From contig CAWBOT010000004.1 of NCBI GenBank assembly GCA_963790505.1, forward strand, positions 682,001 to 746,000: 64,000 nucleotides of DNA, in the 5' to 3' direction. The notes below the pieces were generated by a model. That model was not told the DNA's origin and searched no databases. It saw nothing but the letters and a program-made list of their open reading frames with translations. The position numbers and the translations under genes were made by a program. Origin of the DNA: Acidisarcina sp963790505. GTDB lineage: Bacteria > Acidobacteriota > Terriglobia > Terriglobales > Acidobacteriaceae. Shown piece by piece: positions 24,464-32,151 of the stretch. Positions within the stretch are counted from its first letter, which is position 1. Every line of letters begins with the position of its first letter.

Positions 24464-24851
24464 ATAGTTCTCTCAATTCGCGTTTTCAGATGATTTTTCG
24501 GCTGAAACACACTCTTCTGCTCATTTCACCGAGTTCGACTTGTGTAGACGAAGCACCCGCCCAAGACGAAAAGAGAACCTCCAATGAGCCAATGTCCACT
24601 ATAGCCACACCCGTGCCGGAGGTCTTGTACGTTATTGCTCGGACCGGTCAAATCGTCGACGATAAGGCAGCAGGAGAGATAGTAGTCGCACATTATCTCT
24701 TGTGTCTCAAGTGCTGCAGCCGCACGACACACAGTCCCTTCCTGTGGGTTACTTAGTCACATGGGCGCCGCGCAAGGCCGATGGGGTTCCGGCCCCCTAT
24801 ACTTGAAGAGGATGAGCGCATCTAAAATGTGTGGGAGGGCGTTTCTTCAGC
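24464..24851. other. Divergent intergenic region of the sulfur island
   Basis: About 390 bases between the rhodanese gene (minus) and the AraC gene (plus). It should hold both promoters. The clearest structure is the inverted repeat AGAGATA (24675-24681) and TATCTCT (24694-24700) with a 12-base spacer, a possible regulator site. Open frames here have no recognisable protein character. Confidence 0.5.
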
Positions 24852-25742
24852 ATGGAATGCCATAACAATCCGCTTCACCAGGGCGAATGCGCTAAAATCT
24901 GGCGCGCGGACGATATCGGCGATATCGAGCTTCTCCATGCCCGCTACATCCATTATTCCTTCGCGAGGCACACTCATGAAGGCGCGGCAGTGGGCGTTAT
25001 CGAAGAGGGGGCGGAAAGCTTTTACTACCGCGGAGCAATTCACACTGCCCCAGTAGGCCGGATCGTCGTTTTCAACCCCAGCGAAGCCCATACCGGCCAG
25101 GGCGCAGACGAACGTGGTTGGCGTTTCCGGATGTTTTACCTGGATTCACGCCTGCTGCAGCAGGCAGCTGCCGAGCTGACTGGTCGACCGACCGACATTC
25201 CATTCTTCGCGGAACCAATCATCAGCGATCCCGAGACAGCCTCAATGCTAAGAAGCCTTCATATGAGCCTGGATGGTAGCGGTACCGCACTGGAGAGGCA
25301 GTCGAAATTTATCTGGACCTTTGCGAATTTGGTAAAGAGACACGCTGATGCTCGTCCGGTCGAACGGCCTCTGGGCAACGAAAAGTCAGTAGTGGCTACC
25401 GTACGTGATTACCTGGAAAAGCACTATAGGGAAAATGTCAGCCTGAACGAGATTGCCACTGTTTCAGGTCTGAGTTCTTACCATCTCATTCGCGTGTTCC
25501 GAGCAGAGACGGGGCTTCCGCCCCACGCGTATCTCGAACAAGTGCGCATTAATCGAGCCAGACACCGCTTGCGCAATGGCGATTCTATTGCCGACGTGGC
25601 CTTTCTCACGGGATTTGCGGATCAGAGCCATTTCAGCCGTCATTTCAAGAAGATGACAGGCGTCACGCCAGGGCAGTATCAACGGACCGCAATAACGTAC
25701 AAGACGACCCTTCTACCCAAGATGCAGACTCAAGTTCGTTGA
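24852..25742 (+). CDS. AraC-family transcriptional regulator
   Basis: A 296-residue regulator. The N-terminal cupin-type domain (about residues 5-150) has HYSFARHTHEGAAVGVIEEG and VFNPSEAHTGQ. The C-terminal pair of helix-turn-helices shows NVSLNEIATVSGLSSYHLIR and SIADVAFLTGFADQSHFSRH followed by FKKMTGVTPGQYQ, a full AraC signature. It stands first in a plus-strand unit with persulfide dioxygenase and SQR and faces the sulfur operon, so it probably controls one or both. The start at ATG 24852 is chosen over an in-frame GTG at 24831. The inducer is unknown. Confidence 0.88.
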   Translation: MECHNNPLHQGECAKIWRADDIGDIELLHARYIHYSFARHTHEGAAVGVIEEGAESFYYRGAIHTAPVGRIVVFNPSEAHTGQGADERGWRFRMFYLDSRLLQQAAAELTGRPTDIPFFAEPIISDPETASMLRSLHMSLDGSGTALERQSKFIWTFANLVKRHADARPVERPLGNEKSVVATVRDYLEKHYRENVSLNEIATVSGLSSYHLIRVFRAETGLPPHAYLEQVRINRARHRLRNGDSIADVAFLTGFADQSHFSRHFKKMTGVTPGQYQRTAITYKTTLLPKMQTQVR

Positions 25743-25783
25743 GCTAGTGCTCGAGTCGAGCATGATGCGCTCCGGGAGAGTCT

Positions 25784-27193
25784 ATGTACTTCAAGCAATT
25801 TTATCTTGGCTGTCTGGCCCATGCCTCCTATTTGATCGGCTCGAACGGAGAGGCTGTCGTCGTTGACCCTCAACGTGATGTCGACCAGTACATCGACGAA
25901 GCGGCGGCGCAGGGCCTAAGAATAATTCAGGTACTCGAGACACACCTACACGCGGATTTCGTGAGCGGGCACAGAGAGCTAGCAGGCCGCACCGGGGCGC
26001 AGATCATCTTCGGCGAGAAGGCCCATGCGGCGTTTCCGCACAAGGCCGTCAAAGACGGCGACGAACTATACGTCGGACAGATTCGCCTTCGTATTCTCGA
26101 AACACCCGGTCACACCCCAGAGGGTGTCTGTGTGTTAGTGGATGATCCCTCTGACCTGGACGCCCCCATGAAATTGCTTACCGGCGACACCCTGTTTATC
26201 GGTGATGTGGGCCGTCCCGATCTAGCCGGATCCAAAGGGTTCACTGCCGAGGAAATGGCGGGCATGCTATTTGACAGCCTGCACAACAAAATCATGCCCC
26301 TCGCCGACAGCACCGAGGTCTATCCAGCCCACGGTGCGGGCTCAATGTGTGGACGCAATATTTCAAAAGACAGCTCCTCGACGATTGGACTACAGAAACA
26401 GTTCAACTATGCGTTGCAGCCAATGTCTAAGGACGATTTCATCGCGATGATGACGAACGAATTGCCTGAAGCACCGGCCTATTTCACGAGAGATGCGGAG
26501 CTGAACCGCATTGGAGCCGCCCCCCTCGTCGGTACCTCACGCGTTGCGGCACTTAGTGCGGCAGATGTGAAAGGGCGATCTGAACAAGGCGAATTGATTC
26601 TCGACATCCGGCCTTCTGCTGCATTCGGCAACGGACACATCCCCGGCGCCCTGAACATTGGGCTCTCGGGTCAGTTCGCCTCCTGGGCAGGAAGCCTGCT
26701 CGATATGACAACCCCCATCGTCCTCGTCGCGGAAGACCTCGACGGTGTGGATGAAGCTGTGATGCGACTGGCGCGCGTAGGAATTGAGACGGTAGCGGGC
26801 TACCTGCAGGGCGGCATGTACGCCTGGGACCAGGCAAGGTTTCAGGTTGCAACCGTCGGACAGATGCCGATCGACGAACTCGATCATCAACTCGCCGAAC
26901 GCTCTGGAATCCAATTGATCGACGTTCGGCGCCCAGCCGAGTTCAAAGGTGGACATATAGAGGGCGCGCACTCAGCTGAGTTGGCACATCTCGCCGAGCA
27001 CGCGGGTGCCTTCGATCGATTGCGGCCTGTCGCCGTCATCTGCCAGAGTGGCTATCGCTCGAGTGCAGCGTCGAGCGTTCTCGCCAAATGCGGGTTCACC
27101 CAAGTCTTCAATATTGTCGGCGGCATGAACGCCTGGAAGACGCTCAACTCGTCGAAAGATCGCGAATCGGAAATCAGTGTCACTCATGTCTAG
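25784..27193 (+). CDS. Persulfide dioxygenase-rhodanese fusion (ETHE1-like MBL with two rhodanese domains)
   Basis: A 469-residue cytoplasmic enzyme. Residues 1-240 are a metallo-beta-lactamase fold with THLHADFVSGH, LETPGHTPEGV, LLTGDTLFIGDVGRPDLAG and VYPAHGAGS, matching ETHE1/Blh iron-dependent dioxygenases that turn glutathione or other persulfides into sulfite. Two rhodanese domains follow: the first (about 255-360) lacks a catalytic cysteine (IVLVAEDLDGVDEAV), the second (about 370-455) has it in VICQSGYRSSAAS. This layout couples persulfide oxidation with sulfur transfer. SQR follows after 64 bases. The degenerate first rhodanese is usual in this subfamily. Confidence 0.9.
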   Translation: MYFKQFYLGCLAHASYLIGSNGEAVVVDPQRDVDQYIDEAAAQGLRIIQVLETHLHADFVSGHRELAGRTGAQIIFGEKAHAAFPHKAVKDGDELYVGQIRLRILETPGHTPEGVCVLVDDPSDLDAPMKLLTGDTLFIGDVGRPDLAGSKGFTAEEMAGMLFDSLHNKIMPLADSTEVYPAHGAGSMCGRNISKDSSSTIGLQKQFNYALQPMSKDDFIAMMTNELPEAPAYFTRDAELNRIGAAPLVGTSRVAALSAADVKGRSEQGELILDIRPSAAFGNGHIPGALNIGLSGQFASWAGSLLDMTTPIVLVAEDLDGVDEAVMRLARVGIETVAGYLQGGMYAWDQARFQVATVGQMPIDELDHQLAERSGIQLIDVRRPAEFKGGHIEGAHSAELAHLAEHAGAFDRLRPVAVICQSGYRSSAASSVLAKCGFTQVFNIVGGMNAWKTLNSSKDRESEISVTHV

Positions 27194-27257
27194 TTCGTAG
27201 AGCAGCATTGTTCAATCCTGCAACACGAAGGTAGTTCCACGGGGGAGTTCAGTCAGC

Positions 27258-28463
27258 ATGGTCGAACAAGAGAAGTACGACATCCTCATCGTCGGCGGTG
27301 GAAGCGCAGGCATCACTACCGCGGCCCGTATCAAGAGACAACTCCCGTCCGGCATGCGTAAGGCTTCGATGGCGATACTCGAGCCATCGGAAACGCATTA
27401 TTACCAGCCTTTATGGACGCTCGTTGGCGGCGGCATTTATCCCAAGGAGGTCACAGGGAGGCGTGAAGCAGACCTCATTCCAAAGGGAGCGACGTGGATT
27501 AAAGATGCCGTCGCAGAGTTTTATCCTGATCAGAACCACGTAGTCACTCGCTCCGGCAAAACCATCTCCTACCGCTATATGGTCGTTGCTACCGGCATCA
27601 AGATCGACTGGAACAAAATTCCCGGGCTGGCCGAAGGCATTGGAAAGAACGGAGTCTGTAGCAATTATTCCTACCAGACGGTCGATTCCACGTGGGAAAG
27701 TATTCGTAACTTCAAGGGCGGGGCCGCCATCTTTACCCAGCCTCTGCCCCCGATCAAGTGCGGAGGGGCCCCTCAGAAGATCATGTATCTTGCGGACAGC
27801 TATTTTCGAAAGAGCAAAGTTCGCGCCAAGTCGAAGGTGGTGTTTTGCTCGGCTGCCGCCAACATTTTTGCCGTTAAGAAGTATGCAGACACGCTCGACG
27901 GAGTACTTCGGCGCAAAGAAATTATCACGAAATATCGGCACAACCTCATCGAGATTCGTCCGGATAAGAAGGAAGCTATTTTTAAGCACCTCGATACGGG
28001 GGAAGAGGTCGTTATGCACTACGACATGATCCATGTAACTCCTCCTCAGAGTTCTCCCGATTTCGTGAAGACATCCCCGCTGGCGAACAAGGACGGATGG
28101 GTGGAAGTGGACAAGCTCACTTTGCAGCACGTGAGGTACCCTAACGTCTTCGGTATTGGGGACGCCAGTAGTTTGCCCACTTCAAAAACCGGGGCAGCCA
28201 TCCGCAAACAGTCTCCCGTGGTCGCAACTAACCTGATCGCCTTGATGCAGGGCCAATTGCTCCCGAAGAAGTACGACGGCTACACATCATGCCCGCTCGT
28301 CACCGGATACAACAGCCTCGTAATGGCCGAATTCGACTACGATGGCAAGCCGGCCGAGACGTTTCCGATTGACCAATCGAAAGAGCGGTACAGCATGTTC
28401 CTGGTGAAAAAGCATTTGCTACCAAAGCTTTATTGGTACGGAATGCTTAGGGGACGCGCCTAG
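27258..28463 (+). CDS. Sulfide:quinone oxidoreductase, type II-like
   Basis: A 401-residue flavoprotein. The FAD-binding motif is DILIVGGGSAGITTAARIKR; the second dinucleotide region follows with YMVVATGIKIDWNKIPG. FTQPLPPIKCGGAPQKIMYL is characteristic of the SQOR/type II group shared with mitochondria. NVFGIGDASSLPTSKTGAAI is the second FAD motif. It would oxidise sulfide at the inner membrane, feed electrons to quinone and put sulfane sulfur on a thiol acceptor, making the substrate of the persulfide dioxygenase encoded just upstream. The C-terminal helices (FLVKKHLLPKLYWYGML) could provide membrane contact. Confidence 0.9.
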   Translation: MVEQEKYDILIVGGGSAGITTAARIKRQLPSGMRKASMAILEPSETHYYQPLWTLVGGGIYPKEVTGRREADLIPKGATWIKDAVAEFYPDQNHVVTRSGKTISYRYMVVATGIKIDWNKIPGLAEGIGKNGVCSNYSYQTVDSTWESIRNFKGGAAIFTQPLPPIKCGGAPQKIMYLADSYFRKSKVRAKSKVVFCSAAANIFAVKKYADTLDGVLRRKEIITKYRHNLIEIRPDKKEAIFKHLDTGEEVVMHYDMIHVTPPQSSPDFVKTSPLANKDGWVEVDKLTLQHVRYPNVFGIGDASSLPTSKTGAAIRKQSPVVATNLIALMQGQLLPKKYDGYTSCPLVTGYNSLVMAEFDYDGKPAETFPIDQSKERYSMFLVKKHLLPKLYWYGMLRGRA

Positions 28464-28520
28464 CCATTGGTCAACTAGATTGATGCTCGAGGTCCGAGGT
28501 CAAGATGGCATCAGGATCAG

Positions 28521-28757
28521 CTATCGTCCCCTGGTATCGTCCCGATTGATTCGGCCGCCATCGTGAAAATGGTGGCGTACCATCGCTCGAGCCAAGAAAA
28601 ACAAGACAATTAACAAGCAGAGGATGAACAGCAGGCTTCCGACGAGACTTCTAGGTGACTTTGGGTCAAAACCTGGGGACCCATCCAGAGAATCTGCCAA
28701 CTGAACTCTCCTTTCTATTCCCGAGACACAGGTAGTGCCACGCCAGCGTTCATTCAA
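28521..28757 (-). CDS. Small single-helix membrane protein
   Basis: A 78-residue protein whose start overlaps the end of the universal stress protein gene by eight bases. One clear membrane helix (SLLFILCLLIVLFFLARAM, about residues 40-60) is followed by a short basic tail HHFHDGGRINR. No family is recognised. The overlap suggests co-expression with the stress protein; the long N-terminal half before the helix has no motif. Confidence 0.5.
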   Translation of the reverse strand: MNERWRGTTCVSGIERRVQLADSLDGSPGFDPKSPRSLVGSLLFILCLLIVLFFLARAMVRHHFHDGGRINRDDTRGR

Positions 28758-29649
28758 CAGGGCCGGAGGCGATCGTCACTACTGGGCATGGGGCTTCAAT
28801 GATGAGTGGAAACGCGCCGGAAGTACGGTTTTGCATTCCAAGGTGAGCATTCCTTCGAAGTCCAAGTACTAGTAGGTCAATCGCTCGTTCCTCAAGGTGG
28901 TTTAATATCTCTTTGCTCGGCCTTCCTCCACTAAGAAAGGTGTTTGCCTCACAAAGCTTTGCAGCACTGTTGGGGAGAAGTGAGCACACATCCCCATATA
29001 ACTGTTGTCGAATATCACGCATCTTTTCCGGATCGTCCATGTCCTTCGGATAAACGACGTTGAGAACGTCGAGTTCAGCCGTAAATGCCTCGGCAAGAGC
29101 GACGGCGATGGGGGCAGCACGGGTCGCTTCGGACGAGGAGTCCGTAGCATAGAGAATACGCCTGACATTTAACCGCCCAGCCAAAAGTATGTTTACCTTC
29201 GGACCAATCGTTAGAGCGGCCCTAGGAGAATGTCGCAGGATGTCCTCCGCGACTGAACCCAAGACAAAGCGATCAACGGAGCCCCCGCCATGTGTCCCCA
29301 GGACTAGGAGGGAGGGTTTTCTCCGTTCCGCCAACGCTGGGATTACCTTGCCCGGTTCTCCCTGAATCAGGATTGATTCGGTGTCCCCGCAGCCAGCCTC
29401 GAGAATTTGCGCCGCCAAACTTAACTCACGCGTGAGATCGGTCCTCTGCTGGCTCGACCTAAACTTAGTGACTTCTGCCTCAAGGGCGGCCTGGCTCAGT
29501 GTGAAGGCATGCGCGACCACGAGACATGTCCCAAAATACTTCGATACTGCCGAGGCATAGAGTCCGGCATTGTGCGAGGCTGGTGAAAAGTCGGTTGCGA
29601 AAAGAATGGTGTCGAGCTGGATTCTCGAAGAGTTCCCGATAGCAGGCAT
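28750..29649 (-). CDS. Universal stress protein with two UspA domains
   Basis: A 299-residue cytoplasmic protein with two tandem UspA folds. Domain 1 starts DTILFATDFSPASHNAGLYA and carries the nucleotide-site segment LVLGTHGGGSVDRFVLGSVA, close to the G-2x-G-9x-G(S/T) ATP-binding pattern. Domain 2 starts RRILYATDSSSEATRAAPIA and ends LLVLGLRRNAHLGMQNRTSG, where the ATP motif is weaker. Such proteins help survival under starvation or redox stress. It lies next to the sulfur island but points the opposite way to SQR and is probably its own unit with the small protein downstream. Confidence 0.88.
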   Translation of the reverse strand: MPAIGNSSRIQLDTILFATDFSPASHNAGLYASAVSKYFGTCLVVAHAFTLSQAALEAEVTKFRSSQQRTDLTRELSLAAQILEAGCGDTESILIQGEPGKVIPALAERRKPSLLVLGTHGGGSVDRFVLGSVAEDILRHSPRAALTIGPKVNILLAGRLNVRRILYATDSSSEATRAAPIAVALAEAFTAELDVLNVVYPKDMDDPEKMRDIRQQLYGDVCSLLPNSAAKLCEANTFLSGGRPSKEILNHLEERAIDLLVLGLRRNAHLGMQNRTSGAFPLIIEAPCPVVTIASGPVE

Positions 29650-29762
29650 TACCTTGCTCCCTGTTCAGTTGTAAGCGAGACTTCTTGCGCCGCTGTTATC
29701 GATCGCGGAAAAATTCTCTAGTGTGCAAAGTTGAAACACGACATAGCCTACCGGAGTACAAC

Positions 29763-30710
29763 TCATGCGCCGTTCTCCCTTCCGCTCCTGGGTTGCTCGC
29801 GGTGATCAGTTTTCGAAGGCGTAGCGGATCGCAACAAGTCAATCAAATCCCGTAACGGGCCCTCTCTCACCGGACCGCCCAGGAGTGCGAAGCTAAACTG
29901 CCTTTTGATTGGGCCGTTTTCAAGGGGAATAATCCTGATGCCCCTGTTTTCTTGAATATTCCCAAGAGCCAGCACCGGAACGAAGCCAACCCCGAGCCCT
30001 ACTTCCACAGCAGTGATGATGGCTTCTGTGGAATTCATATCGATATTCATCTGCAATTGCTGGCTTAGGATTCCATTACGCTCCAAATACTCTTCGACAA
30101 ATCGCCGCATTCCAGAACCTGCTTCACGCAACAGAATCGGTTCCTGCACAATTTCTGCGGCACGCAGCAATGTTTTGTTCGCCCAGCGATGGGACGCGGG
30201 AAGAATCAAGCAGAGCTCGTCCTCAAGAAAGTGTTCAACCTTCAGATCGGGCCGGTGCGCGGGCGCTTCGATCAAACCGATCGACACCTGATGCGCAGCC
30301 AGCGCATTGAGAATCTCAGCAGTGCTCCCACTGATGATGTGAATTCGGAGCTTTGGCCACTCGCGTACCAGTTGCGGTAACAGTCTCGGCAGCAGGTAGG
30401 CGCCGATCGTGTGAGAAGCGCCGATATTAAGCTCGACACTTTCCTGAACTCCGAAAGGGGCAAGTGCGGCGACGGCCTCATTCGTCAATACCTCAATCTG
30501 ACGTACGTAATCGAGGAGTGTCGCTCCGGCAGGGGTGAGAGTCGCGTTGCGTCCGACCCGGTCGAAGAGCGCGATGCCAAGTCCCTCCTCGAGGCTCCGC
30601 ACTTGTGAGGTAACGGCGGGCTGCGATAGATGAAGCTCCTCGGCAGCCTTGCTGAAGTTCAGGGTGTCGGCTACAGCCCGGAAGACATGCAGCTTGAAGT
30701 TTTCGATCAT
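29763..30710 (-). CDS. LysR-family transcriptional regulator
   Basis: A 315-residue regulator. The N-terminal HTH reads VFRAVADTLNFSKAAEELHL then SQPAVTSQVRSLEEGLG, followed by the linker helix and an effector-binding domain resembling CysL/CbbR-type proteins (NIGASHTIGAYLLPRLLPQ). The start at 30710 is fixed by family alignment (MIENFKLHVF) and overlaps the TolC gene stop by four bases (ATGA), so the gene is the last of the efflux operon rather than a separate unit. The frame remains open 390 bases upstream, but that stretch is coding for TolC in another frame. Confidence 0.9.
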   Translation of the reverse strand: MIENFKLHVFRAVADTLNFSKAAEELHLSQPAVTSQVRSLEEGLGIALFDRVGRNATLTPAGATLLDYVRQIEVLTNEAVAALAPFGVQESVELNIGASHTIGAYLLPRLLPQLVREWPKLRIHIISGSTAEILNALAAHQVSIGLIEAPAHRPDLKVEHFLEDELCLILPASHRWANKTLLRAAEIVQEPILLREAGSGMRRFVEEYLERNGILSQQLQMNIDMNSTEAIITAVEVGLGVGFVPVLALGNIQENRGIRIIPLENGPIKRQFSFALLGGPVREGPLRDLIDLLRSATPSKTDHREQPRSGRENGA

Positions 30711-32149
30711 GGCTGCGCGCCGATCTGATAGTTCAACGTCGCGAGCGAAAGTTTGTACTGATACTGAGCATTGGTATTTCCAATTGCGGCATCGGTTTGC
30801 TGAAACTGCGCCTGGCTCAGTTCGACGATTGAACTGAGGCCCAGTTTGTATCGGGTTTGCGCCAGATTGAGCGCCAGGTTCGCTTGTTTCAGTAGCTCGG
30901 CGGTGACGGCGACTCGTTGGTATGCGGTGTTTGCGGCTAGCCACGAAGTTCGAATATCGCGGACGATTCGGTCGCGCAGCACGCGGGTCTCCTCGGAGGA
31001 AGCCTGCGAACGGATAGTTGCTTCCTTCGCCTGCGCCGAGAAGAGGAAGCCGTTGAAAATAGGGATATTCATGTTGACGCCGACGCCTCCCCACCAATTC
31101 TGAAGGTAGTACGCAGCAGGTCGTATCGGCACGCTTCCGACTGTGCCCAGCGCGGTGATGCTGGGAAGTTTCTGATCGAACTGTGCACGGCTGAATTTAA
31201 CCGCAGCCTGTTGGTCGTAATTCAGCGCCTGTAGGTCGGGACGCTGCTGGAGTCCGAGTTGGGTGAGTTGATCGGCATCGGGAGGCGGCGGCTGGATCGG
31301 CACGTCATCGTCTACCAACGTGTAGTTCATCTCCCTGTCGAGTCCGAGCACCTCGTCGAGCGCTGCCATCGTGGAGTCGGCGTTGTTTTGTGCGTCCAAC
31401 TGCAACAACTTGGCCTGAGACAGATTCACGTCGGCGAAGCTCAAATCCAAAGTGGATTTGAGTTTGTTCACCGTCATCTGGTTAACCTGGACTTGGGTGG
31501 TGTTGCGGGTGCTCACGTTTTGTTGCGCTACCTGTAGCAGGGCCTGCGCCTGTAGCGCGTTATAGAAGGCCTGATCGGTCGCCAGAACGATGTCTTCGGT
31601 AGTTGCCAGGGCATTAGCATTTTGTGCCTTTTCCTGAAGTTTCGATGAGGCGACGAGGTTATGCGTTCTTCCAAAGTCGGTGATCAACTGGCTTACGGTA
31701 GCTCCAGCTCCGGCATGTTCGAATAGACGCGAGGCAGTAAGCGACCCGGCCGATATGCGGCTGGCATTCTCCGCTTGCTCAGCGGTGATGCTGCCAGTAA
31801 CCGTTGGCAATTCCGGCGCTCTTGATTCGCGGACGACCTGATGTTGCGCCAAGGCAAGAAGCCGACTCACACTGACGCGAGGATTGTTCTTTACGGCCAT
31901 CTGTTCCGCTTCCGTCCGAGTGAGCCGGGAGCCTTGTTGCCCTTCGGCTTGAGCATTTGGCAAAGCTGACGAAGATTGGCCGTCGGGGACCGGCATGGTT
32001 GGAGTGGTTGTCTGCGCGGTGAGTTGAAATGGCGGAGCGTCGGGCAGTGGACTCATAGCGGTCGTTCTTTGCCCATATAGAGGGCCAGCTATGACAGTCA
32101 CGACAAACAACGGAACAAAGGTCAGCCAAGTTCTTGATGGTTGAGTCAT
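30707..32149 (-). CDS. TolC-family outer-membrane efflux channel
   Basis: A 480-residue protein with a signal peptide (LTFVPLFVVTVIAGPLYGQ) and two repeats of the long helical OEP domain. Typical segments are LTRTEAEQMAVKNNPRVSVS near residue 75 and ALNLAQTRYKLGLSSIVELS near 430, the latter a hallmark of this family. It would form the outer-membrane exit duct for the RND pump encoded two bases upstream. The C-terminus YQYKLSLATLNYQIG is also typical. Its stop is shared with the LysR start. Confidence 0.92.
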   Translation of the reverse strand: MTQPSRTWLTFVPLFVVTVIAGPLYGQRTTAMSPLPDAPPFQLTAQTTTPTMPVPDGQSSSALPNAQAEGQQGSRLTRTEAEQMAVKNNPRVSVSRLLALAQHQVVRESRAPELPTVTGSITAEQAENASRISAGSLTASRLFEHAGAGATVSQLITDFGRTHNLVASSKLQEKAQNANALATTEDIVLATDQAFYNALQAQALLQVAQQNVSTRNTTQVQVNQMTVNKLKSTLDLSFADVNLSQAKLLQLDAQNNADSTMAALDEVLGLDREMNYTLVDDDVPIQPPPPDADQLTQLGLQQRPDLQALNYDQQAAVKFSRAQFDQKLPSITALGTVGSVPIRPAAYYLQNWWGGVGVNMNIPIFNGFLFSAQAKEATIRSQASSEETRVLRDRIVRDIRTSWLAANTAYQRVAVTAELLKQANLALNLAQTRYKLGLSSIVELSQAQFQQTDAAIGNTNAQYQYKLSLATLNYQIGAQP

Positions 32150-32151
32150 TG

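Noticed and set aside
24442..24756. Open frame of about 104 codons on the plus strand between the sulfur arms
   Set aside because: No recognisable motif; it overlaps the start of the rhodanese gene on the other strand and the divergent promoter region.
29763..31097. A 444-residue form of the LysR regulator starting at 31097
   Set aside because: The extra N-terminal part overlaps the TolC coding sequence and has no similarity to the family; the HTH begins at the start at 30710.
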